This document shows, one piece after another, positions 1 through 7,413 of a stretch of 23,812 nucleotides of DNA. A model generated the notes under the pieces. It saw nothing but the letters and a program-made list of their open reading frames with translations. It had not been told where the DNA came from and did no database searches. The position numbers and the translations under genes are program-made. The stretch is taken from NCBI GenBank assembly GCA_900549855.1, contig URPS01000034.1, positions 1-23,812 on the forward strand, written 5' to 3'. Source of the stretch: an uncultured bacterium. GTDB lineage: Bacteria; Cyanobacteriota; Vampirovibrionia; Gastranaerophilales; Gastranaerophilaceae. Within the stretch, counting starts at the first letter, position 1. The number at the start of each line of letters is the position of its first letter.

Positions 1-416
1 TGACCTCCACCTTACGGGCTAACGCCCTACCGAAAATCCGCTCTCCCATCAAGGGCGAAGCGTGAACTGCGTTATCCAATTCATAAAGCCAAATTCAATT
101 GTCAACTTGCGGGATCTTACTCTAATAAAAGAAATGGTATCGGAAGTATCGCTCCGCCGATACCGGCTCCATATACTAAAGTAATGAAATCGAATGTAAT
201 CATTTGGAGCCATATTAATTGTGTCAAACTTTTTCACTTTCTAAAACTCAAACCATTGATTTTATTGAGTTTTAGAGTATTATTTGTTAGGCTTTTCAAA
301 CATAACATTTTGTATAAAATGTTATGTTACAAAAATGGCAAAAATACGAATATTACTGCATTTTAACCTTTATGTCTAACGATATAAAAAGTATATTCCT
401 ACTCTATACCTAGGGG
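1..416. other. Non-coding left edge with short hairpins
   Basis: I find no convincing gene here. The first 160 bases are richer in G and C than the rest and hold small inverted repeats: GGGC/GCCC near 17-32, and GGTATCGG (136-143) facing CCGATACC (157-164). An 11-bp perfect inverted repeat, CTAAAACTCAA/TTGAGTTTTAG, spans 241-275 with a 13-nt loop. The short open frames here have no ribosome binding site and no recognisable protein. The GC-rich part looks like a dispersed repeat rather than a gene remnant, which is inference. Confidence 0.5.
301..326. repeat. Palindrome copy 1 (11-bp arms)
   Basis: This is a perfect 11-bp inverted repeat, CATAACATTTT/AAAATGTTATG, around the 4-nt loop GTAT. 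A second copy lies at 478-503 with the loop ATAC, so the two 26-nt units are exact reverse complements. Both are preceded by TCAAA. It has no T-run on either side, so a terminator is unlikely. A protein-binding operator or the end of a small mobile repeat fits better. Confidence 0.8.
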
Positions 417-445
417 TTCACAAACGCTATAATGTATGCTATAAT
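417..445 (+). promoter_or_regulatory. Strong sigma-70-type promoter with extended -10
   Basis: TTCACA (417-422), a 17-bp spacer and TATAAT (440-445) preceded by TG-C make a near-consensus promoter with an extended -10. A second TATAAT lies at 428-433. The expected start is near 452. The next supported gene starts only at 761, so the transcript has either a leader of about 300 nt or a small RNA. The promoter sits between the two palindromes at 301-326 and 478-503, which suggests repressor control. Confidence 0.6.
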
Positions 446-477
446 AGTGATTAGAAATATGATGTTTTCAAGTCAAA

Positions 478-503
478 CATAACATTTTATACAAAATGTT
501 ATG
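478..503. repeat. Palindrome copy 2 (11-bp arms)
   Basis: Same 11-bp arms as at 301-326, with loop ATAC instead of GTAT, so it is the exact reverse complement of copy 1. The centres are 177 bp apart. This copy begins about 26 nt downstream of the expected start of the 417-445 promoter, where a bound protein could block early elongation. Confidence 0.8.
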
Positions 504-703
504 AGCCCAATAGATATAATACTTTCAGGCACCTATTTTTAAGCTTTGTTAAGACAAACATCAATACACTTAATATTTCAACCTAAGACAAAGAGGTAAA
601 ATCTCCCAAATCGCCCTAGTTATGGAGGTCGCCGTCGCAGGCGAATTATATGAGCCGTACGAATGCGGGCGGGTATCAAACAGCAATTAGATTAACCAAG
701 GCA
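504..703. other. Non-coding leader region upstream of the MFS gene
   Basis: There is no recognisable gene. Positions 616-680 are locally GC-rich. A 22-codon frame (ATG at 622, stop TAG near 690) exists, but it has no good ribosome binding site and no known match, so it is not called. The segment could be the leader of the transcript starting near 452, or part of a dispersed repeat. Confidence 0.4.
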
Positions 704-732
704 TTGACGCAGAGCTTTTTTGCGTTTAAACT
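704..732 (+). promoter_or_regulatory. Putative proximal promoter of the MFS/radical SAM unit
   Basis: TTGACG (704-709), 17 bp, then TAAACT (727-732). The -35 is good and the -10 is weak (4 of 6). The start would fall near 739, giving a short leader before the GGGGAG ribosome binding site at 749-754. Confidence 0.4.
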
Positions 733-760
733 TAGATATTATAAGTGTGGGGAGATAAAT

Positions 761-2137
761 ATGGAAGAAAATGTTTTAAAGAAATTTAGTACTGCTAAGT
801 TTTTAAGTTTTGCTTTAGGATTTTTCGGGTTACAATTTGCGTGGCAAATGAGAATTATCCTATCAGGACCTGTTACAGAAAACCTTGGTGCATCACCATT
901 TTTATTTGGTTTAATCTGGTTAGCAGGGCCGTTTACCGGCATGGTTGTCCAACCGTTAATCGGCGCTTTGAGCGACAAAACTACTTCTCCTTTCGGAAGA
1001 AGAAGACCTTACTTGTTAGGTGGCGCTTTACTTTCAGCTGTGGCTCTTTGGGCATTGCCTAATTCTGAATTAATCACAAACTTCATTTCTTCTAATTTAC
1101 ACATAAAATTACCGGCTCTTGCAGCATTAGGTTTCGCAGCAATCATGATATGGATCCTTGATGCTTGTGTCAATATTGCTCAAGGTCCTTACAGAGCATT
1201 AGTTCCTGATGTTGTACCACAAGAGCAACATTCCATTGCAAATTCTTATATAAGTTTAGCAATCGGACTTGGTTCTGTAGTTGCAGCTGGTACTGCACCA
1301 TTTTTAAAATGGGCATTTAATTATCAAATGTCAATCAATGCTCAATTTATTATGGCAGCTTTAGCTTTCTCACTTGGTATGATTTGGACTTGTATGACAA
1401 TTAAAGAACGCAGATATCAGCCAAAAGAAGACGAAAAGAAAGAAAAATTTGATTTTATAAAATCATTAAAAGAATTCTTCGCACTATCTCCGGAAGTTGG
1501 AAAAATTTGCTGGATGCAATTCTTCACTTGGATTGGCACAATGTGTATGATGATTTATTTTACACAATATTCTATCCACACAGTATTTGGAGTACCTGAT
1601 TTATCAAATGTTTCCGAAGTTGTAAAATCCGGATATGATGCTAAAGTACTTGCCGGCACAAACTTTTCTTCTATATGTTTTGCAATATTCAATTTCGTTT
1701 GTTTTATTGTTGCAATTCCTATAGGTGCTTTATCCGTAAAATTCGGTAACAAAAAAGTTCACGTGATATCAATGTTGACAATGGCTTTAGCTTATTTAGG
1801 CATGGCATTTTGTGTTAACGTAAAATTGGTAGCACTATTTATGGCAATTTCCGGTATTGGTTGGGCAAGCATATGTGCACTACCTTTTGCAATGCTTTCT
1901 CAATTTATCAAACCCGGAACAGAAGGTTCTGTAATGGGTATATTTAATATCTTTATTGCAGGTCCGCAAGTATTTGTTTGCACACTGGTTTCTTGGTTCA
2001 TCAACAAATGCAGCTTTAACGTAATCGGTGGTGTTAATTACCACTGGGAATACACTTTTGTAATTGGTGCTTTATGTTTAGTTTTGGCTTCTGCAATTGC
2101 TTACAACGTTAAAAGTAAGGCTGAAATTGAAGGTTAA
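761..2137 (+). CDS. MFS transporter, SLC45/sugar-cation symporter-like
   Basis: Predicted inner-membrane carrier of the major facilitator superfamily, 458 residues with about twelve hydrophobic segments. The first helix region has LQFAWQM (24-30). The loop between helices 2 and 3 carries SDKTTSPFGRRRPY (GRRRPY at 79-84), the signature shared by SLC45 and plant sucrose transporters and related bacterial glycoside carriers. This points to a sugar or glycoside substrate taken up with a cation, but the substrate is not readable. The start at 761 is chosen because GGGGAG lies 6 nt upstream. The frame stays open to an ATG at 650, but that extension has no ribosome binding site and is not membrane-like. 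The stop is 17 nt before the radical SAM gene, so the two probably share a transcript. Family is fairly sure; substrate unknown. Confidence 0.85.
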   Translation: MEENVLKKFSTAKFLSFALGFFGLQFAWQMRIILSGPVTENLGASPFLFGLIWLAGPFTGMVVQPLIGALSDKTTSPFGRRRPYLLGGALLSAVALWALPNSELITNFISSNLHIKLPALAALGFAAIMIWILDACVNIAQGPYRALVPDVVPQEQHSIANSYISLAIGLGSVVAAGTAPFLKWAFNYQMSINAQFIMAALAFSLGMIWTCMTIKERRYQPKEDEKKEKFDFIKSLKEFFALSPEVGKICWMQFFTWIGTMCMMIYFTQYSIHTVFGVPDLSNVSEVVKSGYDAKVLAGTNFSSICFAIFNFVCFIVAIPIGALSVKFGNKKVHVISMLTMALAYLGMAFCVNVKLVALFMAISGIGWASICALPFAMLSQFIKPGTEGSVMGIFNIFIAGPQVFVCTLVSWFINKCSFNVIGGVNYHWEYTFVIGALCLVLASAIAYNVKSKAEIEG

Positions 2138-2154
2138 AAACAGAGGTTTATCAA

Positions 2155-3573
2155 ATGCAGAATTCAAATAGAAGTGGTTCAAAAGGTCGTGTATTCTTTA
2201 TATATCCACCTTCACCTGTTTTGAACAGAGAAGACAGGTGTCAACAGCCGACTAAGGATTTGTTGGTAATTCCGCCACTTCCTCCGACTGATTTAATGTA
2301 TTTGGCTGCAATAGCAGAGCAGTGTGGATTTGAGGCAAAAATAAAAGATTACAGCCAAGGCGGCGATTTTATTGCTGAGTTAAAAGAATTTGAACCGCAT
2401 TATTTAGTTGCAAATATTGCAACTCCTACATTTTCTTCTGATATGGATTGGATACGACAAGCTAAAGAAACAAATCCTTCACTTTGTACAATTGTAAAGG
2501 GAGCGCCGTTCTTAACTTACAACCAGAATGCTATTTATGAAAATACGTATTTGGATTATGTAATTGTAGGTGAAGCTGAATTCACGCTCCGAGATATTTT
2601 AAACAGAGTTCCTGATAATGAGATTTTAGGTATTTGCTATAGAGAAAACTTTCAGGCAGAAAAAACAGAAAAGCGTCCGTTTATCGAAAATTTAGACAGC
2701 ATTCCGTTTCCTGCCAGACATTTGGTAGATAACACTATTTACAGAAGACCCGACAATGGCAAAGTACAAGCTGTAATAAAAGTTGCACGTGGCTGCCCGT
2801 TTCATTGCTTTTTCTGTTTGGCAACACCGGTATCCGGTGCTAAAGTTCGAGTTCGCTCTGCAGAAAATGTTATTGCAGAAATTAAAGAATGTGTAGAAAA
2901 GTACAACATCACAAACTTTGTGTTCTGGTCAGATATTTTTAATTTCAATAGAGAGTGGACACTCAATTTATGCAATAAAATTATTGAAAGCGGACTAAAA
3001 ATAACTTGGTCATCTAATACTCGTGCAGACACAATGGATGACGAAATGGCAGCTCTTATGTACAAGTCAGGTTGCAGGCTCGTAAGCATAGGAGTTGAAA
3101 GCGGCTCGCAAATGATACTTGATAATATCGGAAAAAAAATTAAGCTTGACGATATTAGAAAGACTGTTAAAATTTTAAAGAAAAACAGAATTAAGATTTA
3201 TAACTATTTCGTAATCGGCTTGCCTTGGGAAACAGAGGAAACAGTAAAAGAAACAGTAAAATTCGCAATAGAATTGGATAGCAATTTCATAAGCTTTTAT
3301 ACGGCGACTCCGCTTCCGGGGACAAGATATTTTGCATACGCAATGGCAAATAAGCTCGTAGAAGGCAACTTGGATTTCACAAGTGCTTACTATGAGCCGG
3401 TAGTCCGTTCGCAAGCTTTGAGCAAAGAACGCATTTTTGAATTACATAAAAAAGCAGTTAAGCAATTTTACTTGCGCCCTAAATTTATCTTAAAAACACT
3501 ACTTTCTTTGCGTAGCTTTGAAGAATTAAAAAACTATTTCACTGCCGGAATAAATTTAATCAAGCATAAGTAG
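2155..3573 (+). CDS. B12-binding radical SAM protein
   Basis: 472 residues in the BchE-like class of cobalamin-dependent radical SAM enzymes. The N-terminal ~150 residues resemble a cobalamin-binding Rossmann domain, starting with FFIYPPSP and PPTDLMYLAA, which is typical of the class that lacks the DxHxxG histidine. The radical SAM core carries the 4Fe-4S motif C214-x3-C218-x2-C221 (GCPFHCFFC). Later come VSIGVESGS and the YNYFVIGLPWET segment seen in this family. Such enzymes do methyl transfers or rearrangements on lipids, tetrapyrroles or natural products; the substrate cannot be read from sequence. AGAGG sits 8 nt before the start. It follows the sugar-type MFS gene by 17 nt and ends 1 nt before the convergent mtaB. 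A shared pathway with the transporter is inference. Confidence 0.88.
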   Translation: MQNSNRSGSKGRVFFIYPPSPVLNREDRCQQPTKDLLVIPPLPPTDLMYLAAIAEQCGFEAKIKDYSQGGDFIAELKEFEPHYLVANIATPTFSSDMDWIRQAKETNPSLCTIVKGAPFLTYNQNAIYENTYLDYVIVGEAEFTLRDILNRVPDNEILGICYRENFQAEKTEKRPFIENLDSIPFPARHLVDNTIYRRPDNGKVQAVIKVARGCPFHCFFCLATPVSGAKVRVRSAENVIAEIKECVEKYNITNFVFWSDIFNFNREWTLNLCNKIIESGLKITWSSNTRADTMDDEMAALMYKSGCRLVSIGVESGSQMILDNIGKKIKLDDIRKTVKILKKNRIKIYNYFVIGLPWETEETVKETVKFAIELDSNFISFYTATPLPGTRYFAYAMANKLVEGNLDFTSAYYEPVVRSQALSKERIFELHKKAVKQFYLRPKFILKTLLSLRSFEELKNYFTAGINLIKHK

Positions 3574-3574
3574 T

Positions 3575-4846
3575 TTATTCAACAACTTCGCCAATAAGTC
3601 TATTACCATCCAGTCCTGTTAGTCTAACTTTTTTCAGGGTATTAAATTCAGCATTTGGCATAATAACATTCAAATAATTTGCAGTAACACCTTTAAACAA
3701 GCCTGTTTTCTTATCCGGATGTTTTTCTATAAGGACTTCTACAACATCTCCAATATTTGATTTTTGAAAAGCGATAAATTTTTCTGCAGAAATTTGTTTA
3801 ATAACTGCCGCACGTTCTTCTTTAATTTTTTCATCTAAATGTCCGGAAAGCTTTTCTGCAATTGTACCTTTTCTGATTGAATAAGGGAATGTGTGAATTT
3901 GGCTCAACTTTGATTTTTTCAAATTCTCTACAGTCGTTGAGAATTCGTCTTCTGTTTCGCCAACAAAACCTGCTATAATATCACTACCCAAAAACGGTTT
4001 GTTGAAGCGTGAAACTATATCTTCGATTTGTTCAAGATAATATTCTACTGTATAGTGTCTATTCATGCGTTTCAAAGTCGCATTACATGCAGATTGTAAA
4101 GACAAATGAAAATGCGGGCAGAATTTTTCACTTTGTTGTAGAAAATTTAAAAGTTCTGCGGTTATTTCGTGAGGATTCAATGAGCCCAAACGATAACGCT
4201 GAATTTTTGTTTTATTTTCTATTTCCATTAACAAATCTAATAATTCTTTGTTATGTTCTTTTCCCCAAAGCCCGATATGGATACCAGTTAGGACAACTTC
4301 TTTATATCCTAATTCGGAATAACGGTTAATTTCTTTGATTATAAAATCAGAGTTAGCACTTCTTGATTTACCACGTCCATAAGGAATTATACAGTATGAA
4401 CAACGATTATCGCATCCGTCTTGAATTTTTAGGCTAATTCGAGTTTTAGAGGTATCATCCAGAACAATTTCACAAAACTCGTTTTCCGACATCAAATCTT
4501 TTACCGCAAACTTTTCTTTATTTAATAATAAATTTGCGATATTAAACTTATCTTCATTTCCGTAAACATAGTCAATATACGGTTCTTGAAGAAGTTTTTC
4601 TTTTTCTATTTGCGCTATGCACCCAGTCAAAATAGTTTTTAAACCTAACCCATGAGCATGACGCAAAAGATACATAGCTTCATTATCACTAGTTTGAGTA
4701 ACAGAACAAGAATTTAGGATATAAAAATCGGCTTCTTTTTGATTTTTTACTTCAACAAATCCTGCTTCACAAAGTTTTTGAGCGACAATTTGTCCCTCAA
4801 ATTGATTTGATTTGCATCCCATGGATTTTAGATAAAACTTTTTCAT
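3575..4846 (-). CDS. mtaB: tRNA t6A37 methylthiotransferase (MtaB)
   Basis: Methylthiotransferase that converts t6A at position 37 of ANN-decoding tRNAs to ms2t6A, using two 4Fe-4S clusters and S-adenosylmethionine. The N-terminal domain has the three expected cysteines C11 (MGCKSNQ), C47 (NSCSVT) and C76 (TGCIAQ). The radical SAM motif is C145-x3-C149-x2-C152 (DGCDNRCSYCIIPYGRG). A TRAM-type domain occupies the last ~60 residues. The length of 423 is normal for MtaB. The CKSNQFE start separates it from MiaB (CQMNKSD, present here at 16063-17391), and RimO is less likely. It has almost no leader: an extended -10 (TGC-TAAAAT) lies at 4853-4861 and no clear ribosome binding site, so the mRNA may be leaderless. 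It ends 1 nt from the convergent radical SAM gene, with no room for a terminator. Confidence 0.88.
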   Translation of the reverse strand: MKKFYLKSMGCKSNQFEGQIVAQKLCEAGFVEVKNQKEADFYILNSCSVTQTSDNEAMYLLRHAHGLGLKTILTGCIAQIEKEKLLQEPYIDYVYGNEDKFNIANLLLNKEKFAVKDLMSENEFCEIVLDDTSKTRISLKIQDGCDNRCSYCIIPYGRGKSRSANSDFIIKEINRYSELGYKEVVLTGIHIGLWGKEHNKELLDLLMEIENKTKIQRYRLGSLNPHEITAELLNFLQQSEKFCPHFHLSLQSACNATLKRMNRHYTVEYYLEQIEDIVSRFNKPFLGSDIIAGFVGETEDEFSTTVENLKKSKLSQIHTFPYSIRKGTIAEKLSGHLDEKIKEERAAVIKQISAEKFIAFQKSNIGDVVEVLIEKHPDKKTGLFKGVTANYLNVIMPNAEFNTLKKVRLTGLDGNRLIGEVVE

Positions 4847-4852
4847 AACTCG

Positions 4853-4861
4853 ATTTTAGCA
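4853..4861 (-). promoter_or_regulatory. Extended -10 immediately before mtaB
   Basis: Read on the minus strand, TATGCTAAAAT ends 6 nt before the mtaB ATG. It has the TG-N-TAnnAT form of an extended -10, with no good -35 at 17 bp. The predicted start falls at or next to the A of the ATG, so translation would be leaderless. Confidence 0.4.
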
Positions 4862-4981
4862 TAAAAATGATTATTTCTGGAATTTGATATTTTCATCAAA
4901 TAATTGACTATAATTATTATCATCAACTTAGGTAAATTAGTCTAGACATAATTTTAATATTAAAACACATCAATAAACATT

Positions 4982-5121
4982 AGTGCGTCATTGCGAGAAA
5001 ATTTAGACTTTGGTCTAGTAAATTTACTTGGAACTTCGAGAATTTTCGTGGCAATCCATAAATTTTAAATAGACTTACAAGCTGGACGACTGGATTGCTT
5101 CGCTCCCGCTCGCAAAGACGA
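4982..5121. repeat. Dispersed fold-back repeat (CGTCATTGCGAG type)
   Basis: The left end, CGTCATTGCGAG near 4986, pairs with CTCGCAAAGACG near 5109-5120. Inside it, GTGGCAATCCA faces CTGGATTGCTTCG. The whole ~140 bp can fold back on itself. From memory this resembles a widespread bacterial intergenic repeat with CATTGCGAG and GCAATCC ends. It encodes nothing convincing, and a 68-codon frame across it is an accident of the repeat. Confidence 0.6.
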
Positions 5122-5223
5122 AAAGTTAACACCCATCCCAACCTTTCATAATAAGGGAAGGAGTAACACCAAACTTGTATTTTCAACTACTAACTATTTT
5201 TATACAACTTTCCACTTATGAAA

Positions 5224-5248
5224 GCCAACCCAATGTCTACGTACGTAG
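5224..5248. repeat. Direct repeat A ending in palindrome CTACGTACGTAG
   Basis: The 25-nt unit reads GCC(A/G)ACCCAATG followed by TCTACGTACGTAG. It matches 5334-5358 with one difference. The last 12 bases (5237-5248) are a perfect palindrome. The two units start 110 bp apart in the same orientation, just downstream of the flagellin terminator. Confidence 0.8.
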
Positions 5249-5333
5249 GGGGTAAATATTACATTAATCTGGTTGTTCCACCAATGAGGCGGAGCTGGTA
5301 GACCTAAAATAATCTAGTAGTTTCTACCAAAGA

Positions 5334-5358
5334 GCCGACCCAATGTCTACGTACGTAG
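5334..5358. repeat. Direct repeat B ending in palindrome CTACGTACGTAG
   Basis: Second copy of the unit at 5224-5248, with G instead of A at the fourth base. The 12-bp palindrome is at 5347-5358. The flagellin terminator hairpin begins 21 nt to the right. Confidence 0.8.
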
Positions 5359-5378
5359 TACCGTAGCACCAAAGGCAA

Positions 5379-5405
5379 ACCCTCGAAGCGCAACACTTCG
5401 AGGGT
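5379..5405 (-). terminator. Flagellin gene terminator
   Basis: A perfect 10-bp GC-rich stem, ACCCTCGAAG (5379-5388) and CTTCGAGGGT (5396-5405), with a 7-nt loop. On the minus strand it is followed by TTTGCCTTT. It lies 50 nt past the flagellin stop codon. Confidence 0.7.
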
Positions 5406-5454
5406 CATTGAAAGGACCTTTATTATCTCTATTATTTTCGTTTTATATTATTTG

Positions 5455-6480
5455 CTAAATCAAGTTCAAAGCGATTGAAGGCTGTTGGTTAGCAGTTGCC
5501 AACAATGACGCAGTAGCTTGTTGTAGAATCTGATACTTAATATAGTTTGAAGATTCTGTAGCCGCATCAGCATCCTTAATTGTTGATACTGCTTCTGTTA
5601 AATTTTCTCTTTGAACATCTGTAGAATCAATTGCTGAATCCAATCTGTTCATATATGCACCAATTTTAGTACATCTTAGAGAAATATTATCAATAGCATC
5701 GTCAATTTGGTCAATAAATGCTCTAGCTGTTGAATCATTTGTATAAATAGAATTACAAATAGCAGTCAAAGTAACATTATCAATATTACCACCAGCTTTT
5801 GCTGAACCATCTTTAATCAGTTGATAAGTTAATTCGTTAGAATACCATTTGCCATCTGGTGCTTCATATGTGTGAGTATCATTTTTTTTGTTTTCTACAG
5901 TAAAATCCATGCTACTAATAGGTGATTTTGTTGAGAAACCAAATATCATTGATGACTTTGCACTGGCAAATAAGAACGCATCCATTTTGATTACACATCT
6001 TCTATCAGAATACAAACCAACCTGTAAGTTAATATCAGTTTCTCTTGAACCATCTAGCAAGTGTGTGTCATTGAAATCTGTAATTTCACAAAGACGATTT
6101 ATTTCATCCATTCTCTGAGTAACTTCCAATGCAATAGCGTTCAAAGAAGCAGAACCATATGTTCCGTTCGCTGCTTGCATCGTCAAATCTCTAATTCTTT
6201 GTAAGTAGTCGTTAATGATATCCAAAACACCTTCTTGAGTTGTTAACATATCTAGACCCATTTGAGCGTTTGTTTCAATAATATCATAACCGCTTACTTT
6301 AGCTTCCATGCCGGTATACACTGCGTAACCAGCTGCGTCATCCTTAGCAGAGTTTATCTTGAAGCCAGTAGATAATTTCTCCATTGCTGAGTTCATGCCC
6401 TTTGTCGCACTCTTTAAGTACTTTTGACATGTTAGGGATGACAAATTCGTGTTAATTGTTAATGTTGAAGTTGATCCCAT
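5455..6480 (-). CDS. fliC: Flagellin
   Basis: Filament subunit of the bacterial flagellum, exported by the flagellar type III apparatus without a cleaved signal. 341 residues. The N-terminal D0/D1 region (about 1-140) has INTNLSSL, the hallmark MEKLSTGFKINSAKDDAAGY and the LxxxxxRIRDLTMQAANGTY stretch. The C-terminal D1/D0 region (about 255-341) ends NQQPSIALNLI, matching the usual NQxPxxxLxLL ending. The middle domain is short and unrelated to common flagellins, as expected for the exposed part. AAAGG lies 9 nt before the ATG. A sigma-28 promoter lies at 6526-6552 and a hairpin terminator at 5379-5405, so the gene is transcribed alone. A sigma factor able to read this promoter is encoded at 9797-10615. 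Confidence 0.93.
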   Translation of the reverse strand: MGSTSTLTINTNLSSLTCQKYLKSATKGMNSAMEKLSTGFKINSAKDDAAGYAVYTGMEAKVSGYDIIETNAQMGLDMLTTQEGVLDIINDYLQRIRDLTMQAANGTYGSASLNAIALEVTQRMDEINRLCEITDFNDTHLLDGSRETDINLQVGLYSDRRCVIKMDAFLFASAKSSMIFGFSTKSPISSMDFTVENKKNDTHTYEAPDGKWYSNELTYQLIKDGSAKAGGNIDNVTLTAICNSIYTNDSTARAFIDQIDDAIDNISLRCTKIGAYMNRLDSAIDSTDVQRENLTEAVSTIKDADAATESSNYIKYQILQQATASLLATANQQPSIALNLI

Positions 6481-6525
6481 AATAAATTTCCTTTCAATAA
6501 ATTTATATTTTGCCTTTCCTTATAT

Positions 6526-6552
6526 GTTACGGCACAATTTTTTTAAACTTTA
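6526..6552 (-). promoter_or_regulatory. Sigma-28 (FliA) promoter of flagellin
   Basis: Read on the minus strand: TAAAGTTT, 11 bp, GCCGTAAC. The -35 matches the known sigma-28 consensus (TAAAGTTT-N11-GCCGATAA) at all 8 positions and the spacing is exact. The -10 keeps GCCG. The expected start is about 38 nt before the flagellin ATG. The block AAATTGTGCCGT is repeated exactly in the promoter at 22261-22288. Confidence 0.85.
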
Positions 6553-6741
6553 CAACTTTTGTTAGAGAATCCTACATATAGATGAGAAGCGAGTAAAATT
6601 AGGGATTTCAGAGAGTAATTTTTATAATATTTTTCAGATTTTATACTTTTCTATAACTAAAGTTAGAGAAAAGTATGGTACATATGCTAAGAGAATAATT
6701 TCTCTTAATGGGGAATTAACATGTTTTTATAAGGATTTATC
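6553..6741. other. Intergenic region before rubrerythrin
   Basis: AT-rich and without a gene. A 7-bp inverted repeat, TAAGAGA/TCTCTTA, lies near 6690-6708, about 85 nt before the rubrerythrin start, and could be an operator or leader hairpin. I could not settle on a promoter: several TATAAT-like stretches exist but none has a good -35. Confidence 0.35.
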
Positions 6742-6795
6742 ATGCAGAGAGTAAAAATTAATTGCCACACTTTATTCCAAGGGAGGACAAAATGA
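6742..6795 (+). CDS. Possible 17-residue leader peptide upstream of rubrerythrin
   Basis: A short frame encoding MQRVKINCHTLFQGRTK. It has AAGGA 7 nt before its ATG, and its TGA overlaps the rubrerythrin ATG (ATGA at 6792-6795). This layout is typical of translational coupling. The rubrerythrin ribosome binding site GGGAGG lies inside this frame. No homology is recognised, and it may be chance. Whether it is translated is inference. Confidence 0.3.
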   Translation: MQRVKINCHTLFQGRTK

Positions 6796-7361
6796 AATTT
6801 GAAAATTCAGAAACATTAAAATGCTTAATAAACGCTTTTGCCGGCGAATCACAAGCTAGAAACAGATACACTTTTTTTGCTAAAGTCGCAAAACAAGAGG
6901 GATATGAAAAAATTAGTGCAGTTTTTCTTGATACAGCGTCAAACGAAGAAGAGCATGCTAAGTTGTTCTACAAACAAATTCCAAATAACCACCATACCGT
7001 AGACGCATCATATCCGTTTTTCTATAGCGATACTTACAAAAATCTTATCTCTGCTGCTTCAGGAGAAAGAGAAGAATGGGAAATCATTTACAAAAACTCG
7101 GCACAAATTGCCAAAGAAGAAGGGTATGACGAAATCGAAAGATTATTTACAAATATTGTAGAAATAGAAAAGCATCATTCTCATAGATTTGAACTCCTTG
7201 CAGAAGAACTAAAAAATGAAAGTTTATTTAAAAAACCGGAAATTACTCAATGGGTTTGCAGAAAATGTGGACATATTCATATGAGTAAAGAAGCACCTTG
7301 TAAATGCCCTGTTTGTGAACATCCTCAAGGATATTTTGAATTGTTTGTTGAAAAGTTCTAA
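6792..7361 (+). CDS. rbr: Rubrerythrin
   Basis: Non-haem di-iron peroxidase that reduces hydrogen peroxide in anaerobes and microaerophiles, fed electrons by rubredoxin or NADH-linked reductases. 189 residues. The N-terminal four-helix bundle carries the ligands expected of ferritin-like rubrerythrins: E in AGESQARNRY, EEEHAK near residue 53, and IEKHHSHRFE near residue 120. The C-terminal rubredoxin domain has CxxC at C156/C159 and CPVC at C172/C175; an extra cysteine at 170 is not expected to bind iron. The start at 6792 is chosen for GGGAGG 5 nt upstream; an in-frame ATG at 6762 has no such site. It ends at a strong terminator shared with the convergent isocitrate dehydrogenase gene. The protein fits an anaerobic host. 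Confidence 0.93.
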   Translation: MKFENSETLKCLINAFAGESQARNRYTFFAKVAKQEGYEKISAVFLDTASNEEEHAKLFYKQIPNNHHTVDASYPFFYSDTYKNLISAASGEREEWEIIYKNSAQIAKEEGYDEIERLFTNIVEIEKHHSHRFELLAEELKNESLFKKPEITQWVCRKCGHIHMSKEAPCKCPVCEHPQGYFELFVEKF

Positions 7362-7388
7362 AAAAATCGGCTTATAAAGCCGATTTTT
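7362..7388. terminator. Bidirectional terminator, rbr / IDH
   Basis: A 12-bp perfect stem, AAAAATCGGCTT/AAGCCGATTTTT, with a 3-nt loop. A T-run follows on the plus strand and an A-run precedes it, so it can stop transcription from both sides. It begins at the last base of the rubrerythrin stop. Confidence 0.9.
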
Positions 7389-7413
7389 CATTTTTTTAGT
7401 ACCATAATATTCC

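Larger units (their letters stand above)
5122..5378. other. Intergenic region with two direct repeats
   Basis: No gene is seen. The notable content is a pair of 25-nt direct repeats (5224-5248 and 5334-5358), each ending in a 12-bp palindrome. GGTAGA (near 5297) also faces TCTACC (near 5323) as a weak hairpin between them. Confidence 0.5.

Noticed and set aside
184..366. 60-codon frame on the plus strand at the left edge
   Set aside because: No ribosome binding site, runs through the palindrome at 301-326, and gives no recognisable protein.
622..690. 22-codon GC-rich frame before the MFS gene
   Set aside because: No Shine-Dalgarno and no known peptide; the GC-rich patch is better explained as repeat DNA.
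650..760. Longer start of the MFS transporter at 650
   Set aside because: The extra 37 residues have no ribosome binding site and are not conserved-looking or membrane-like; the ATG at 761 has GGGGAG at the right distance.
3575..4846. RimO (ribosomal protein S12 methylthiotransferase)
   Set aside because: The N-terminal CKSNQFE pattern and overall layout fit MtaB; RimO-specific motifs are not seen.
4980..5186. 68-codon minus-strand frame
   Set aside because: It lies across the fold-back repeat; the reading frame is a by-product of the repeat sequence.
5224..5358. CRISPR array
   Set aside because: Only two units, unequal to repeat-spacer spacing, and no cas genes in the window.
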